From the NCBI GenBank assembly GCA_002134785.1, contig MBQZ01000019.1, positions 1 through 48,241 of the forward strand: a stretch of 48,241 nucleotides of DNA. Direction: 5' to 3'. The notes under the pieces are model-generated. The model was not told the origin of the DNA. It worked only from the letters and a program-made list of their open reading frames with translations, and ran no database searches. Shown here piece by piece: positions 9,240 to 16,521 of this stretch; positions within the stretch are counted from its first letter, which is position 1; each line of letters begins with the position of its first letter. This DNA is from Crenothrix sp. D3. GTDB lineage: Bacteria > Pseudomonadota > Gammaproteobacteria > Methylococcales > Methylomonadaceae. The position numbers and the translations under genes are program-made.

Positions 9240-9809
9240 CTATCGCCTTTGTATTACCAATAATCTAGGCGCAGACGGGCTTGGAATCGCGCTCAAAAAT
9301 CGATTTACGCTAAATTGTTTATCAAGTTGTTCAGCCCATTGCTCAACACGGTCGGTTTCTTCATCACCTCCTGCATGACCAGAATACGCCAAAATTGTGA
9401 TGAGTCCTTGTGGTGCTAATAAGGAACAGGCGGCGGTTAATGCCAACAAGGTTGAGCTGGTTTGCGTAATAATCGCTTTGTCGCCTTTCGGTAAGTAACC
9501 TAAATTAAACATACACGCCTTGATGTTACCATGATGTTGTGAGGGAATATGTACCGCCATATCCGCATGACTGGCTTGAATGAGTGTCACGCAATCCACT
9601 AACTGGTTGTGTTGTAATTTTTCAGTCGTTGCCATAATCGCCACTTGTTGAATATCAAAGCCATACACCCTACCCTGTGGACTGACTTGTTCAGCCAAAA
9701 ATACAGTATCGTGACCATTACCAACCGTTGCATCAATCGCTACGTCACCTGAACGTAGAGTGTGTTGAATGTGCTGATGAGCGAGTTTAAGCAGTGAAAT
9801 AGTGGTCAT
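9240..9809 (-). CDS. mnmM: MnmM/YtqB-type SAM-dependent tRNA wobble-uridine methyltransferase
   Basis: The 189-aa class I methyltransferase has the family's N-terminal LAHQHIQHTL, SAM-binding motif I DATVGNGHDTVFLA, motif II YGFDIQ, and the diagnostic FNLGYLPKGDK segment, then YSGHAGGDEE. YtqB/MnmM enzymes convert nm5(s2)U to mnm5(s2)U at tRNA position 34. Its ATG lies 23 bp inside the end of the FAD oxidoreductase gene, a coupled two-gene operon. That gives a plausible two-protein replacement of the bifunctional MnmC of E. coli. Family assignment is good; the exact tRNA substrate is inferred. Confidence 0.8.
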   Translation of the reverse strand: MTTISLLKLAHQHIQHTLRSGDVAIDATVGNGHDTVFLAEQVSPQGRVYGFDIQQVAIMATTEKLQHNQLVDCVTLIQASHADMAVHIPSQHHGNIKACMFNLGYLPKGDKAIITQTSSTLLALTAACSLLAPQGLITILAYSGHAGGDEETDRVEQWAEQLDKQFSVNRFLSAIPSPSAPRLLVIQRR

Positions 9810-10839
9810 AATGACGTTGAATGTTACTCAGTGAATTTAATGCGCCATTATCCATTAAAACGTTAGCAAAATGCTGACTATACCAAGGTATTTGTAAACT
9901 ACCTTTTGCGCCAAAACCGTTAAAGATAGCCAATTGCGGGTGTTGTGGATGAAAGCCAATAAACGGTTGTTTATCCAAAGTACAAGGGCGCACATTGGCT
10001 TGATGGTCTTGCACCTCACAATCAAAATGCGGCAACACAGTTTTTAGTCCGTTCAATAAAGACTGTTTACCCAGCTCAGTGGCTTGGTTGTTTAGATTTT
10101 GCCAGTCAAAGGTTGCACCGATACGCACTTGATGAGCATTTAAGGGAATCAACCACTGCCCGTAATTCAATATAGTGTCGGGCAGATGATTACTATGTGC
10201 CAAGGTTAAAATTTCGCCTTTCACAGCCTGAAAAGGTAGATACGCAAAATAAGGATTTTGGCTTGCGTAATAACCTTCACAAAAAATAATGCGTTTGGGA
10301 AAAATACCCTGCCAACACAAAGTAGGCTGCAATTGAATGTCAGCCGAATCAAACGCCACTTGTTGATAACACGAATTAGCGATAAAAAAATCTTTTAGAC
10401 ACGCTAACAATGGGCGAGTTAATAAATATCCTGTTTGCCGCTGGGTTACATAGCCAAAAGGAGTATTAAACCGCTCAATAGACGCATCAATATTACCTAA
10501 ATAAGGCTGATAATCTGGATTATTCAAGCGTTTTTCGCAGTGGCTCTGTTCTTTTGCACTGTTAAAAATCCGCAACATCGGTTTTTCAATATAAAAATCT
10601 TGCTGAAAAAACTCGGCTAATTGTCCGTAAAAATGTTTAGCGATAGGCAACAAAGTATCAACCTCTGATGATTTCACCAAACGCATTCCTGTGATTGGAT
10701 TAATCAGCCCAGCGGCAACTTGTGAGGCATTTTCCAAGCCATTATCAACAATGACAACCTTACAACCACGTTGCATCAACTCCCACGCCAGCAGACTGCC
10801 TGCTAAACCTTGCCCGATAATTAAAAAATCAATAGTCAT
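9787..10839 (-). CDS. FAD-dependent DAO-family oxidase, MnmC(o)-like
   Basis: The 350-aa flavoprotein begins with a Rossmann GxGxxG motif (FLIIGQGLAGSLLAWELM) and a terminal acidic residue (VIVDNG) for FAD ribose. It contains AAGLINPITGMRLV, which resembles the GxLxP segment of the MnmC oxidase domain, and a C-terminal PFIGFHP...IFNGFGAKGS typical of the D-amino-acid oxidase superfamily. No methyltransferase domain is fused. Translational overlap with the MnmM-type gene suggests it removes the carboxymethyl group from cmnm5U in tRNA. That function is inferred from fold and neighbour; other amine oxidase activities are possible. Confidence 0.72.
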   Translation of the reverse strand: MTIDFLIIGQGLAGSLLAWELMQRGCKVVIVDNGLENASQVAAGLINPITGMRLVKSSEVDTLLPIAKHFYGQLAEFFQQDFYIEKPMLRIFNSAKEQSHCEKRLNNPDYQPYLGNIDASIERFNTPFGYVTQRQTGYLLTRPLLACLKDFFIANSCYQQVAFDSADIQLQPTLCWQGIFPKRIIFCEGYYASQNPYFAYLPFQAVKGEILTLAHSNHLPDTILNYGQWLIPLNAHQVRIGATFDWQNLNNQATELGKQSLLNGLKTVLPHFDCEVQDHQANVRPCTLDKQPFIGFHPQHPQLAIFNGFGAKGSLQIPWYSQHFANVLMDNGALNSLSNIQRHYDHYFTA

Positions 10840-11091
10840 ACGCAGTACTCAACCCTCAAACTTGAACTAACGCCTCTTATGCAGAGGCGGTTGACTAAAA
10901 CAAAAACTGTTCACTAAAATTGGGTATAGTCGTTTTCAAACACAGCACCATTGCCAACGAAATGTTTGCAAGATAACGCTGTCGTCTGTGTCTTGCGCGG
11001 AAGAGGCATTCGCTTCTCACCGCACTTTATATAATACCCAGCAAAAAATAGCTAAAGCGTTTGAATTAATTCCTGACACAAATCAATAGGT
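10840..11091. other. Intergenic region with small hairpin and TGGGTAT-bounded segment
   Basis: No gene is evident. A small hairpin (CGCCTC / GAGGCG, loop of 7) lies at 10871-10889 upstream of the FAD oxidase gene. The segment 10921-11040 (120 bp) starts with TGGGTAT and ends with its complement ATACCCA, so it could be a short MITE-like insertion, but the inverted repeat is only 7 bp and the interior shows no further symmetry. The tracrRNA terminator follows at 11092. Confidence 0.35.
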
Positions 11092-11208
11092 AAAAAAAAG
11101 CCCCCGTCAGTTTTGCAACATCGTGAAGGCTTGGGTCGCTTGAAAGCGTTGCCTACGGAAAATCATTCCATTGGTATGATAAGCGAGTAGGCTATAGTTG
11201 GTTACACT
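11092..11208 (-). ncRNA. tracrRNA of the type II-C CRISPR-Cas9 locus
   Basis: Transcribed leftwards from just upstream of cas9. The minus strand at 11208-11183 reads AGTGTAACCAACTATAGCCT then ACTCGC, matching 25 of 26 bases of the CRISPR repeat as written on the plus strand, so it is the anti-repeat. The next ten bases (TTATCATACC) differ from the repeat, yet can still pair with GTTGTGGTTT of the crRNA by Watson-Crick and G-U pairs, leaving a small bulge. A small hairpin GGAA/TTCC follows, then GGCAACGC, which resembles the Neisseria II-C tracrRNA core. It ends with an imperfect hairpin (AAGCC...GGCTT) and eight T at 11092-11099. A possible -10 (TATAGT) lies at 11212-11217. Ends are approximate. 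Confidence 0.85.
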
Positions 11209-11237
11209 ATGACTATAGACTAACCACAAGGACACCA

Positions 11238-14200
11238 ATGGGCAAGATAATTTTAGGATTAGATTTAGGCAGTAATTCAATTGGCTGGGCATTGCTGGAA
11301 GAACATGAGGGCAAGCCCGATAAAATCATCAAATTAGGCAGTCGTATTTTTACCAAAGCCGTCGAAGAAAAAACACCCACACCGAAAAATGTAAAACGCC
11401 GCAATGCCCGATTAACAAGACGAATTACCCAGCGGCGAGCCAGACGTAAATTGCGAATGCTCAATTATCTCGTCAAGCTCAACTTGTTACCGCCAGAACT
11501 CACCAACAATTCCACCCCTGAAATTATCCTCAACGATTTAGGCAATCCTTACGCCTTACGCGCCAACGCTTTAGACTACGCGCTAACGCCGTTTGAGTTA
11601 GGGCGCGTTTTTCTGCATCTTGTTCAACGGCGGGGATTTTTAAGTAATCGCAAAACTTTGTTGGGTGATATGGCGGATGATCCCGATGTATTGGATATTT
11701 TAGCGGAACTCGAAGCTGAAGAAGACACCAGCACCGAACAAGCAAAAGAAGAAACCGCTTTTAAAGCCGATATTAGCCAGTTAAAAGCCACTATTGCTAA
11801 ATCAGGTTGTCGCACACTGGGCGAATACCTCGCTTCATTCGATGTTCACGATTGCCAACGTAACCGTATCAGAGACGGTGGACATTTGCGTACTGATAGA
11901 GAAATGTACCGCGATGAATTGAATAAAATCTGGCAACAACAAAAACGCCACCATGCTATTTTGACCGATGAAGTCAAAGAACAATTGGAAGAGATTATTT
12001 TCAAACAACGTCCGTTAAAACTGAATAGTGATCGCGTGGGGCAATGTTCACTAGAGCCAAAAAACAAACGCGCCAAAATAGCCAGACTGGAATGCCAACG
12101 CTTTCGCCATTTGCAAGACATCAACAACCTGAATTATTTTGACCCCAACACGAATCAAACCGTTTTACTCAATGCGTCTGACAGAGAAAAATTAATCCCC
12201 CTGTTTGAGAATCATGCCAGTATCAGTTTTGCGAGTATCAAAGACGCTTTAGGACTCAAAAAAATTAAAGGCATAGAATTCAATCTGGAGCGCGGCGATA
12301 AAAAACTCAAAGGCAACAGCACCGCCTGCAAAATACGCAAACAGCTACCCGACTGGGACGGTTACGACGAAACCAAACAACTGGCGATAGTGGAAGACCT
12401 GCTCACCATTACTAAAAAATCGGTATTAAAAAACCGCTTGATGAAATATTGGGGGTTCACGCTACATACTGCCGTACAACTGTGTTTATTGGAGTTTGAA
12501 GCGGGACATAGCAATCTGTCACTAAAAGCCATCAACAAGCTATTGCCTTATTTGAAAGAAGGGCGGCTGTACAGCAAGAAGCAAGACAATGAGTTACTAG
12601 GCGCGTTACAAATGGCTTATCCAAATTGTCCACAAAAAGAAATTGTTATTGACAAACTCGGCACACCGCCAGAAACCGCCAACCCCATCGTCAACAAAGC
12701 CCTGCATGAATTACGGCGTGTCATTAATGCTATTATTGCTGAACACGGCAAACCCGATGCGATTCGTATCGAAATGGCGCGTGATTTAGAAATGAACACT
12801 CAACGCTATCAAGACTTTCTTAAACAACAAAAGCGCAACACCAAAGCTAACGACGACGCAGAAAAAGCCTATCAAACCGAAGCGCGAAAAAGCTCACTGG
12901 CATCATCGCAAAAAGCCAGCAAAGCCGACAAACTCAAATACCGCTTATGGCAAGAACAGAAACAAACTTGTATTTATAGCGGCAAAACCATCGACCTCGC
13001 GCAACTGTTCAGCGCACAACTGGAAATCGACCATATTCTGCCTTATAGCCAATCGTTGGATGATTCCTATATGAACAAAGTCGTCTGTTATGCCAGTGAA
13101 AACCATTACAAAGGACAGCGCACACCGATTGATGCCTTTAGTGGGCATACTGACAAATGGCAACAAATCCGTCACCGCATGAAATCCCTGCACAAAGCCA
13201 AACAAGCGCGTTTTTCCATGACGGCGGTTGATTTACAAAAACGGGATTTTATCAGTACCCAACTCAATGACACCCGCCACATCAGCCGCTTAGCACAAAC
13301 TTATTTAGCAGAATTGGGCGCGGATATATCGGTGAGCAAAGGCATCACCACCGCGTGGCTTAGGCATCAATGGGGACTAAATAATCTGATTGGTGAAACC
13401 GACAACAAAGACCGCACCGACCACCGCCACCATGCGATTGATGCTGTGGTCATTGCTTGTGTTGATAGGCGGATGTATCAAACCTTGGTTTATATCGCTA
13501 ACGACTTGGAGCGTAGACATTCAGAATTGACCATGCGAGACGTGCATCTTGATCCGCCTTGGCATCATTTACGCGAAGATTTAGAACTTGCACTCGATAG
13601 CGTGATTATTGCCCACACGCCACAACGTAAATTATCGGGCGAATTACACGAAGTCACAGGCGCGGGTTTTATTCACGGCGTGGGTAATGTGCATCGAAAA
13701 ACCCTGAATGCCAGTTTCACTCAAGTGGACAAAATCATTGATGACGCAGTTAAAGAGCAAGTGCAACAACACCTCGCCCGTTATGACAATAATGAAAAAA
13801 CCGCCTTTGCTGAACCCGTATTCCACAAAGACGGCAAAACCCCAATAAAGCGGGTGCGTATTTTGCAATCCAAAACCACGCTAGACAAACTGGCAAAAAC
13901 CAAATTTGGTGCGCGAGATAAACAGGGCAAAGTATTCAAATGGTTAGCGTTTGGCAATCTGCATCATGTTGAAATTATTCGGCATAAGGAAACTAGCGCG
14001 TATTCAGGGCAGTTTGTCACCATGATGGAAGCCTCACACCGTGCCAAAGGGATAAAAATGCCACAACAAGCCATTATCAAAACTGACCACGGCGCGGATT
14101 ATGGTTTTATCATGGCTCTGCATATCAATGACTTGGTGAGTGTGGAAAAAGACGGGCAGCGTGTGTATTACCGTGTGCAGAAATTAGATTCTGGAATCAA

Positions 14201-14342
14201 TAGGGTAATGTTTCGCCTACATACTGCCGCTAAATTGGATGATAAAACTCAAGAGTTACATCTGAGTATCAACGAAAAAATATTTACCATTTGGCAATTA
14301 CAAAAACACACTATCAATGCAATAGGTAAGCTCACGGAGTAA
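11238..14342 (+). CDS. cas9: Type II-C Cas9 endonuclease (compact, 1034 aa)
   Basis: RNA-guided DNA endonuclease. RuvC-I is at the N-terminus (ILGLDLGSNSIGWALLE, catalytic D9), followed by the arginine-rich bridge helix (KRRNARLTRRITQRRARRK, about 53-72). RuvC-II has IRIEMARDLE (E512). The HNH domain has EIDHILPYSQSLDDS (D598, H599) and YASEN (N622). RuvC-III has HRHHAIDAVVIA (H732, D735). All nuclease residues expected by comparison with Neisseria Cas9 are present. Length 1034 aa, with no Csn2 or Cas4 nearby, fits subtype II-C. The C-terminal PAM-interacting part (about 850-1034) is the most divergent. The start has a good Shine-Dalgarno (AAGGA, 11228-11232). The tracrRNA promoter is divergent from it within 40 bp. 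Confidence 0.96.
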   Translation: MGKIILGLDLGSNSIGWALLEEHEGKPDKIIKLGSRIFTKAVEEKTPTPKNVKRRNARLTRRITQRRARRKLRMLNYLVKLNLLPPELTNNSTPEIILNDLGNPYALRANALDYALTPFELGRVFLHLVQRRGFLSNRKTLLGDMADDPDVLDILAELEAEEDTSTEQAKEETAFKADISQLKATIAKSGCRTLGEYLASFDVHDCQRNRIRDGGHLRTDREMYRDELNKIWQQQKRHHAILTDEVKEQLEEIIFKQRPLKLNSDRVGQCSLEPKNKRAKIARLECQRFRHLQDINNLNYFDPNTNQTVLLNASDREKLIPLFENHASISFASIKDALGLKKIKGIEFNLERGDKKLKGNSTACKIRKQLPDWDGYDETKQLAIVEDLLTITKKSVLKNRLMKYWGFTLHTAVQLCLLEFEAGHSNLSLKAINKLLPYLKEGRLYSKKQDNELLGALQMAYPNCPQKEIVIDKLGTPPETANPIVNKALHELRRVINAIIAEHGKPDAIRIEMARDLEMNTQRYQDFLKQQKRNTKANDDAEKAYQTEARKSSLASSQKASKADKLKYRLWQEQKQTCIYSGKTIDLAQLFSAQLEIDHILPYSQSLDDSYMNKVVCYASENHYKGQRTPIDAFSGHTDKWQQIRHRMKSLHKAKQARFSMTAVDLQKRDFISTQLNDTRHISRLAQTYLAELGADISVSKGITTAWLRHQWGLNNLIGETDNKDRTDHRHHAIDAVVIACVDRRMYQTLVYIANDLERRHSELTMRDVHLDPPWHHLREDLELALDSVIIAHTPQRKLSGELHEVTGAGFIHGVGNVHRKTLNASFTQVDKIIDDAVKEQVQQHLARYDNNEKTAFAEPVFHKDGKTPIKRVRILQSKTTLDKLAKTKFGARDKQGKVFKWLAFGNLHHVEIIRHKETSAYSGQFVTMMEASHRAKGIKMPQQAIIKTDHGADYGFIMALHINDLVSVEKDGQRVYYRVQKLDSGINRVMFRLHTAAKLDDKTQELHLSINEKIFTIWQLQKHTINAIGKLTE

Positions 14343-14354
14343 AAACAGCTCGAT

Positions 14355-14469
14355 TATCGTTCCAACGCTCCGCGTTGGAATGCTCAAGAGGACGCTCCAG
14401 CATCCTCGCTTAACAATGAAGACGCTAGAGCGTCAACGGCTGCATTCCAACGCAGAGCGTTGGAACGAT
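14355..14469. repeat. Inverted-repeat element (REP/MITE-like) between cas9 and cas1
   Basis: Two 28-bp arms, 14355-14382 and 14442-14469, are reverse complements with one mismatch. Each arm is itself a small hairpin built on TTCCAACGC and GCGTTGGAA. The centre holds a third palindrome, GACGCTAGAGCGTC (14421-14434). A related half-copy with CCCACGC/GCGTGG arms occurs at 35288-35311, so this is a dispersed repeat family. It fills most of the 152-bp gap between cas9 and cas1 and would form a strong RNA structure in any cas9-cas1 transcript. Confidence 0.8.
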
Positions 14470-14494
14470 GATAACTTAACAGACACAATCCATC

Positions 14495-15385
14495 ATGATA
14501 AAACGCATCATAGACATCAGCGAAGCCACTTATTTACACGTCCAGCATCAACAACTTTTGCTGGATAGAAACGGCACAACCATTGCCCAACTGCCGATAG
14601 AAGATTTAGGCGTGGTGATATTGCAACATCCCGCCATTGTCATTACGCAAGCCGTTATCATTGCTTGTCAAAAAAATAACGTGGTACTGGTGTTCTGTGA
14701 TGAGCGACACTTGCCTTATTCGGTGTTACTGCCCATTAGTGACGGCAACACGCTACACAATAAAATCCTGCACCAACAAATGAACGTTAGCCTAGCGACT
14801 AAAAAACGCTTATGGCAACAAGTGGTTAAACAAAAAATCACTCAACAAATGCACACTCTCAAAAAGCTGGACAAACCCTACAAACCCTTAGAACGACTGG
14901 CAGACGCTGTTAAAACAGGTGATCCAGACAATTTAGAAGCCCAAGCCGCGCAACATTATTGGCGGTTATTGTTTGGTGATGACTTTAGGCGTGATGTGGA
15001 ATTAGACGGTATCAACAGCTTATTAAATTATGGTTATGCGATTATGCGGGCAATGGTGGCGCGGGCGATTGTGGGTAGTGGCTTACACCCTGCAATTGGT
15101 TTACACCATCACAATCAATATGACGGGCTGTGTTTAGCGGATGACTTGATAGAACCGTTTAGACCGTGGGTCGATTATCGCGTTTATCAACTGACACGAA
15201 ATAACCCACAACTGCAAGTCAACAAAGAGGCTAAGATAGTATTACTGAGTTTATTATCGGACACTGTCATGTATGAACAACAAACTATGCCGTTAATGGT
15301 TGCTTGTCATTATTTAATGGCAACGCTAAAACGCGCCTATCAAGACCGCAGTATTGTGTTGAACTACCCAACAAGTCAGCCATGA
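14495..15385 (+). CDS. cas1: CRISPR-associated integrase Cas1 (type II)
   Basis: The 296-aa subunit integrates new spacers together with Cas2. It has the short type II Cas1 form with N-terminal beta domain (MIKRIIDISEATYLHV, then LPIEDLGVVIL) and the helical catalytic domain. Expected metal ligands are visible: E148 in NLEAQAAQHYW, H198 in GSGLHPAIGLHHHNQ, and D216/D217 in CLADDLIEPFRP. Full length, no internal stop. The stop TGA overlaps a possible cas2 ATG (ATGA at 15382-15385). Confidence 0.95.
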   Translation: MIKRIIDISEATYLHVQHQQLLLDRNGTTIAQLPIEDLGVVILQHPAIVITQAVIIACQKNNVVLVFCDERHLPYSVLLPISDGNTLHNKILHQQMNVSLATKKRLWQQVVKQKITQQMHTLKKLDKPYKPLERLADAVKTGDPDNLEAQAAQHYWRLLFGDDFRRDVELDGINSLLNYGYAIMRAMVARAIVGSGLHPAIGLHHHNQYDGLCLADDLIEPFRPWVDYRVYQLTRNNPQLQVNKEAKIVLLSLLSDTVMYEQQTMPLMVACHYLMATLKRAYQDRSIVLNYPTSQP

Positions 15386-15660
15386 GCTTTGGAGGCTTAA
15401 CCACTATGTGGATCATCGTCATGTTTGATTTACCGACTGATACGCACGAAGCCAGAAAAGATTACACCACGTTTAGAAAGCATCTACTGGATGATGGTTT
15501 TACAATGATGCAATACTCCGTGTATATGCGTCATACACCCAGTGATGAAAATGCGGAAGTTCATGTGCAACGCATCAAAGCCGTATTACCGCCCGATGGT
15601 GAAGTGCGAATTATCAAAATAACTGACAAACAATTTGGTCGAATGCAGGTTTTTTATTGA
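15382..15660 (+). CDS. cas2: CRISPR-associated Cas2, probably truncated by an in-frame TGA
   Basis: The 92-aa product contains the ferredoxin-like Cas2 core MWIIVMFDLPTDTHEARKDY (Asp in FDLP), RKHLLDDGFTMMQYSVYMRH and KITDKQFGRMQVFY. I start at the ATG coupled to the cas1 stop; ATG 15406, preceded by GGAGG, is an equally good start and would give 84 aa. TGA 15658-15660 looks premature. The same frame continues NFRTETEKAPDQLSLF to a TGA at 15709-15711, and this resembles the usual C-terminal tail of type II Cas2 (A-P-E/D-Q-L-x-L-F). A single-base change (for example GGA to TGA) would explain it. Read through, the protein would be 109 aa. The missing tail includes residues that in Cas2 families help form the dimer and the Cas1 contact. 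Confidence 0.85.
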   Translation: MSFGGLTTMWIIVMFDLPTDTHEARKDYTTFRKHLLDDGFTMMQYSVYMRHTPSDENAEVHVQRIKAVLPPDGEVRIIKITDKQFGRMQVFY

Positions 15661-15697
15661 AATTTTCGTACTGAGACTGAGAAAGCACCCGATCAAC

Positions 15698-15730
15698 TGT
15701 CACTTTTTTGAACAAAAAAGTGACAATTTT
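15698..15730 (+). terminator. Terminator hairpin after cas2
   Basis: A perfect 12-bp inverted repeat (TGTCACTTTTTT / AAAAAAGTGACA, loop GAAC) spans 15698-15725 and is followed on the plus strand by ATTTTTC. It overlaps the ancestral cas2 stop codon at 15709-15711. It would end the cas9-cas1-cas2 transcript before it enters the array, which is read on the other strand. The reverse side lacks a U-tract after the stem. Confidence 0.75.
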
Positions 15731-15760
15731 TCAGTAAAAACAAGCGATTATGAGAGGGCT

Positions 15761-16521
15761 AGTGTAACCAACTATAGCCTACCCGCAAACCACAACAAAT
15801 AATCGAGAAAGAATTATGAGCGTACAAGTGTAACCAACTATAGCCTACCCGCAAACCACAACTTGAATTACAGCGGCAACTGGATTACGTTTAGTGTAAC
15901 CAACTATAGCCTACCCGCAAACCACAACAATGAACCTGTCATGCCCTTTCAAGCTGGTAGTGTAACCAACTATAGCCTACCCGCAAACCACAACTGCGCT
16001 TGCGTCAATCGCGTCAATCTGTCTTAGTGTAACCAACTATAGCCTACCCGCAAACCACAACTGTTCTGCTACGCTCACCCCCGACTGATTGAGTGTAACC
16101 AACTATAGCCTACCCGCAAACCACAACTCTTGTCTAAACGTCCCTGCTAACACCATAAGTGTAACCAACTATAGCCTACCCGCAAACCACAACAAGCTAT
16201 TGAGAAAGAATTATGAGTGTACAGTGTAACCAACTATAGCCTACCCGCAAACCACAACAACCGCCATAGCTTGTACATCATAACGGTTAGTGTAACCAAC
16301 TATAGCCTACCCGCAAACCACAACTACGACCTAATACAAAAAACCGAAGGGTTTAGTGTAACCAACTATAGCCTACCCGCAAACCACAACCTAGGCATGA
16401 GTGAGCCTTACTTTAATAAGAGTGTAACCAACTATAGCCTACCCGCAAACCACAACCTTAGACCACATCAACGCGAAGCGATAAGAGTGTAACCAACTAT
16501 AGCCTACCAGCAAACCACAAC
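15761..16521 (-). CRISPR. Type II-C CRISPR array, 12 repeats of 36 bp, 11 spacers
   Basis: On the plus strand the repeat reads AGTGTAACCAACTATA then GCCTACCCGCAAACCACAAC. Repeat starts are 15761, 15827, 15893, 15959, 16026, 16092, 16158, 16223, 16289, 16355, 16421 and 16486. Spacers are 29-31 nt. Eleven repeats are identical; the twelfth has C to A at 16509. tracrRNA complementarity shows crRNAs are read from the minus strand (right to left), with repeats beginning GTTGTGGTTTGCGGG and ending TTACACT. That end resembles a -10 box, with TTGCGG 16 bp upstream, so each repeat may start its own crRNA as in Neisseria. Spacers 1 and 7 are homologous (25/30). Confidence 0.97.

Noticed and set aside
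10921-11040. A MITE bounded by TGGGTAT/ATACCCA upstream of the tracrRNA
   Set aside because: The inverted ends are only 7 bp and no second copy or target duplication was found in the window, so it is mentioned only within the intergenic entry.
11107-11292. A minus-strand open frame across the tracrRNA and cas9 start
   Set aside because: It overlaps the anti-repeat, the tracrRNA terminator and the cas9 N-terminus, and the protein shows no recognisable feature.
13086-13115. Apparent loss of an HNH Asn in Cas9 because ENQNK of Neisseria is ENHYK here
   Set aside because: The catalytic Asn aligns with the N of SEN (N622), which is conserved; the changed residues are the following positions.
833-15711. 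Use of a genetic code in which TGA encodes Trp, to explain three in-frame TGA codons
   Set aside because: Many intact genes here end with TGA (for example cas1 and nadC) and encode Trp with TGG, so the standard bacterial code applies. Pseudogenisation or sequencing error is simpler.
16217-16492. A 91-codon open frame inside the CRISPR array encoding repeated SVTNYSLPANHN units
   Set aside because: It is the translation of the 36-bp repeats plus spacers and has no ribosome-binding site or independent support.
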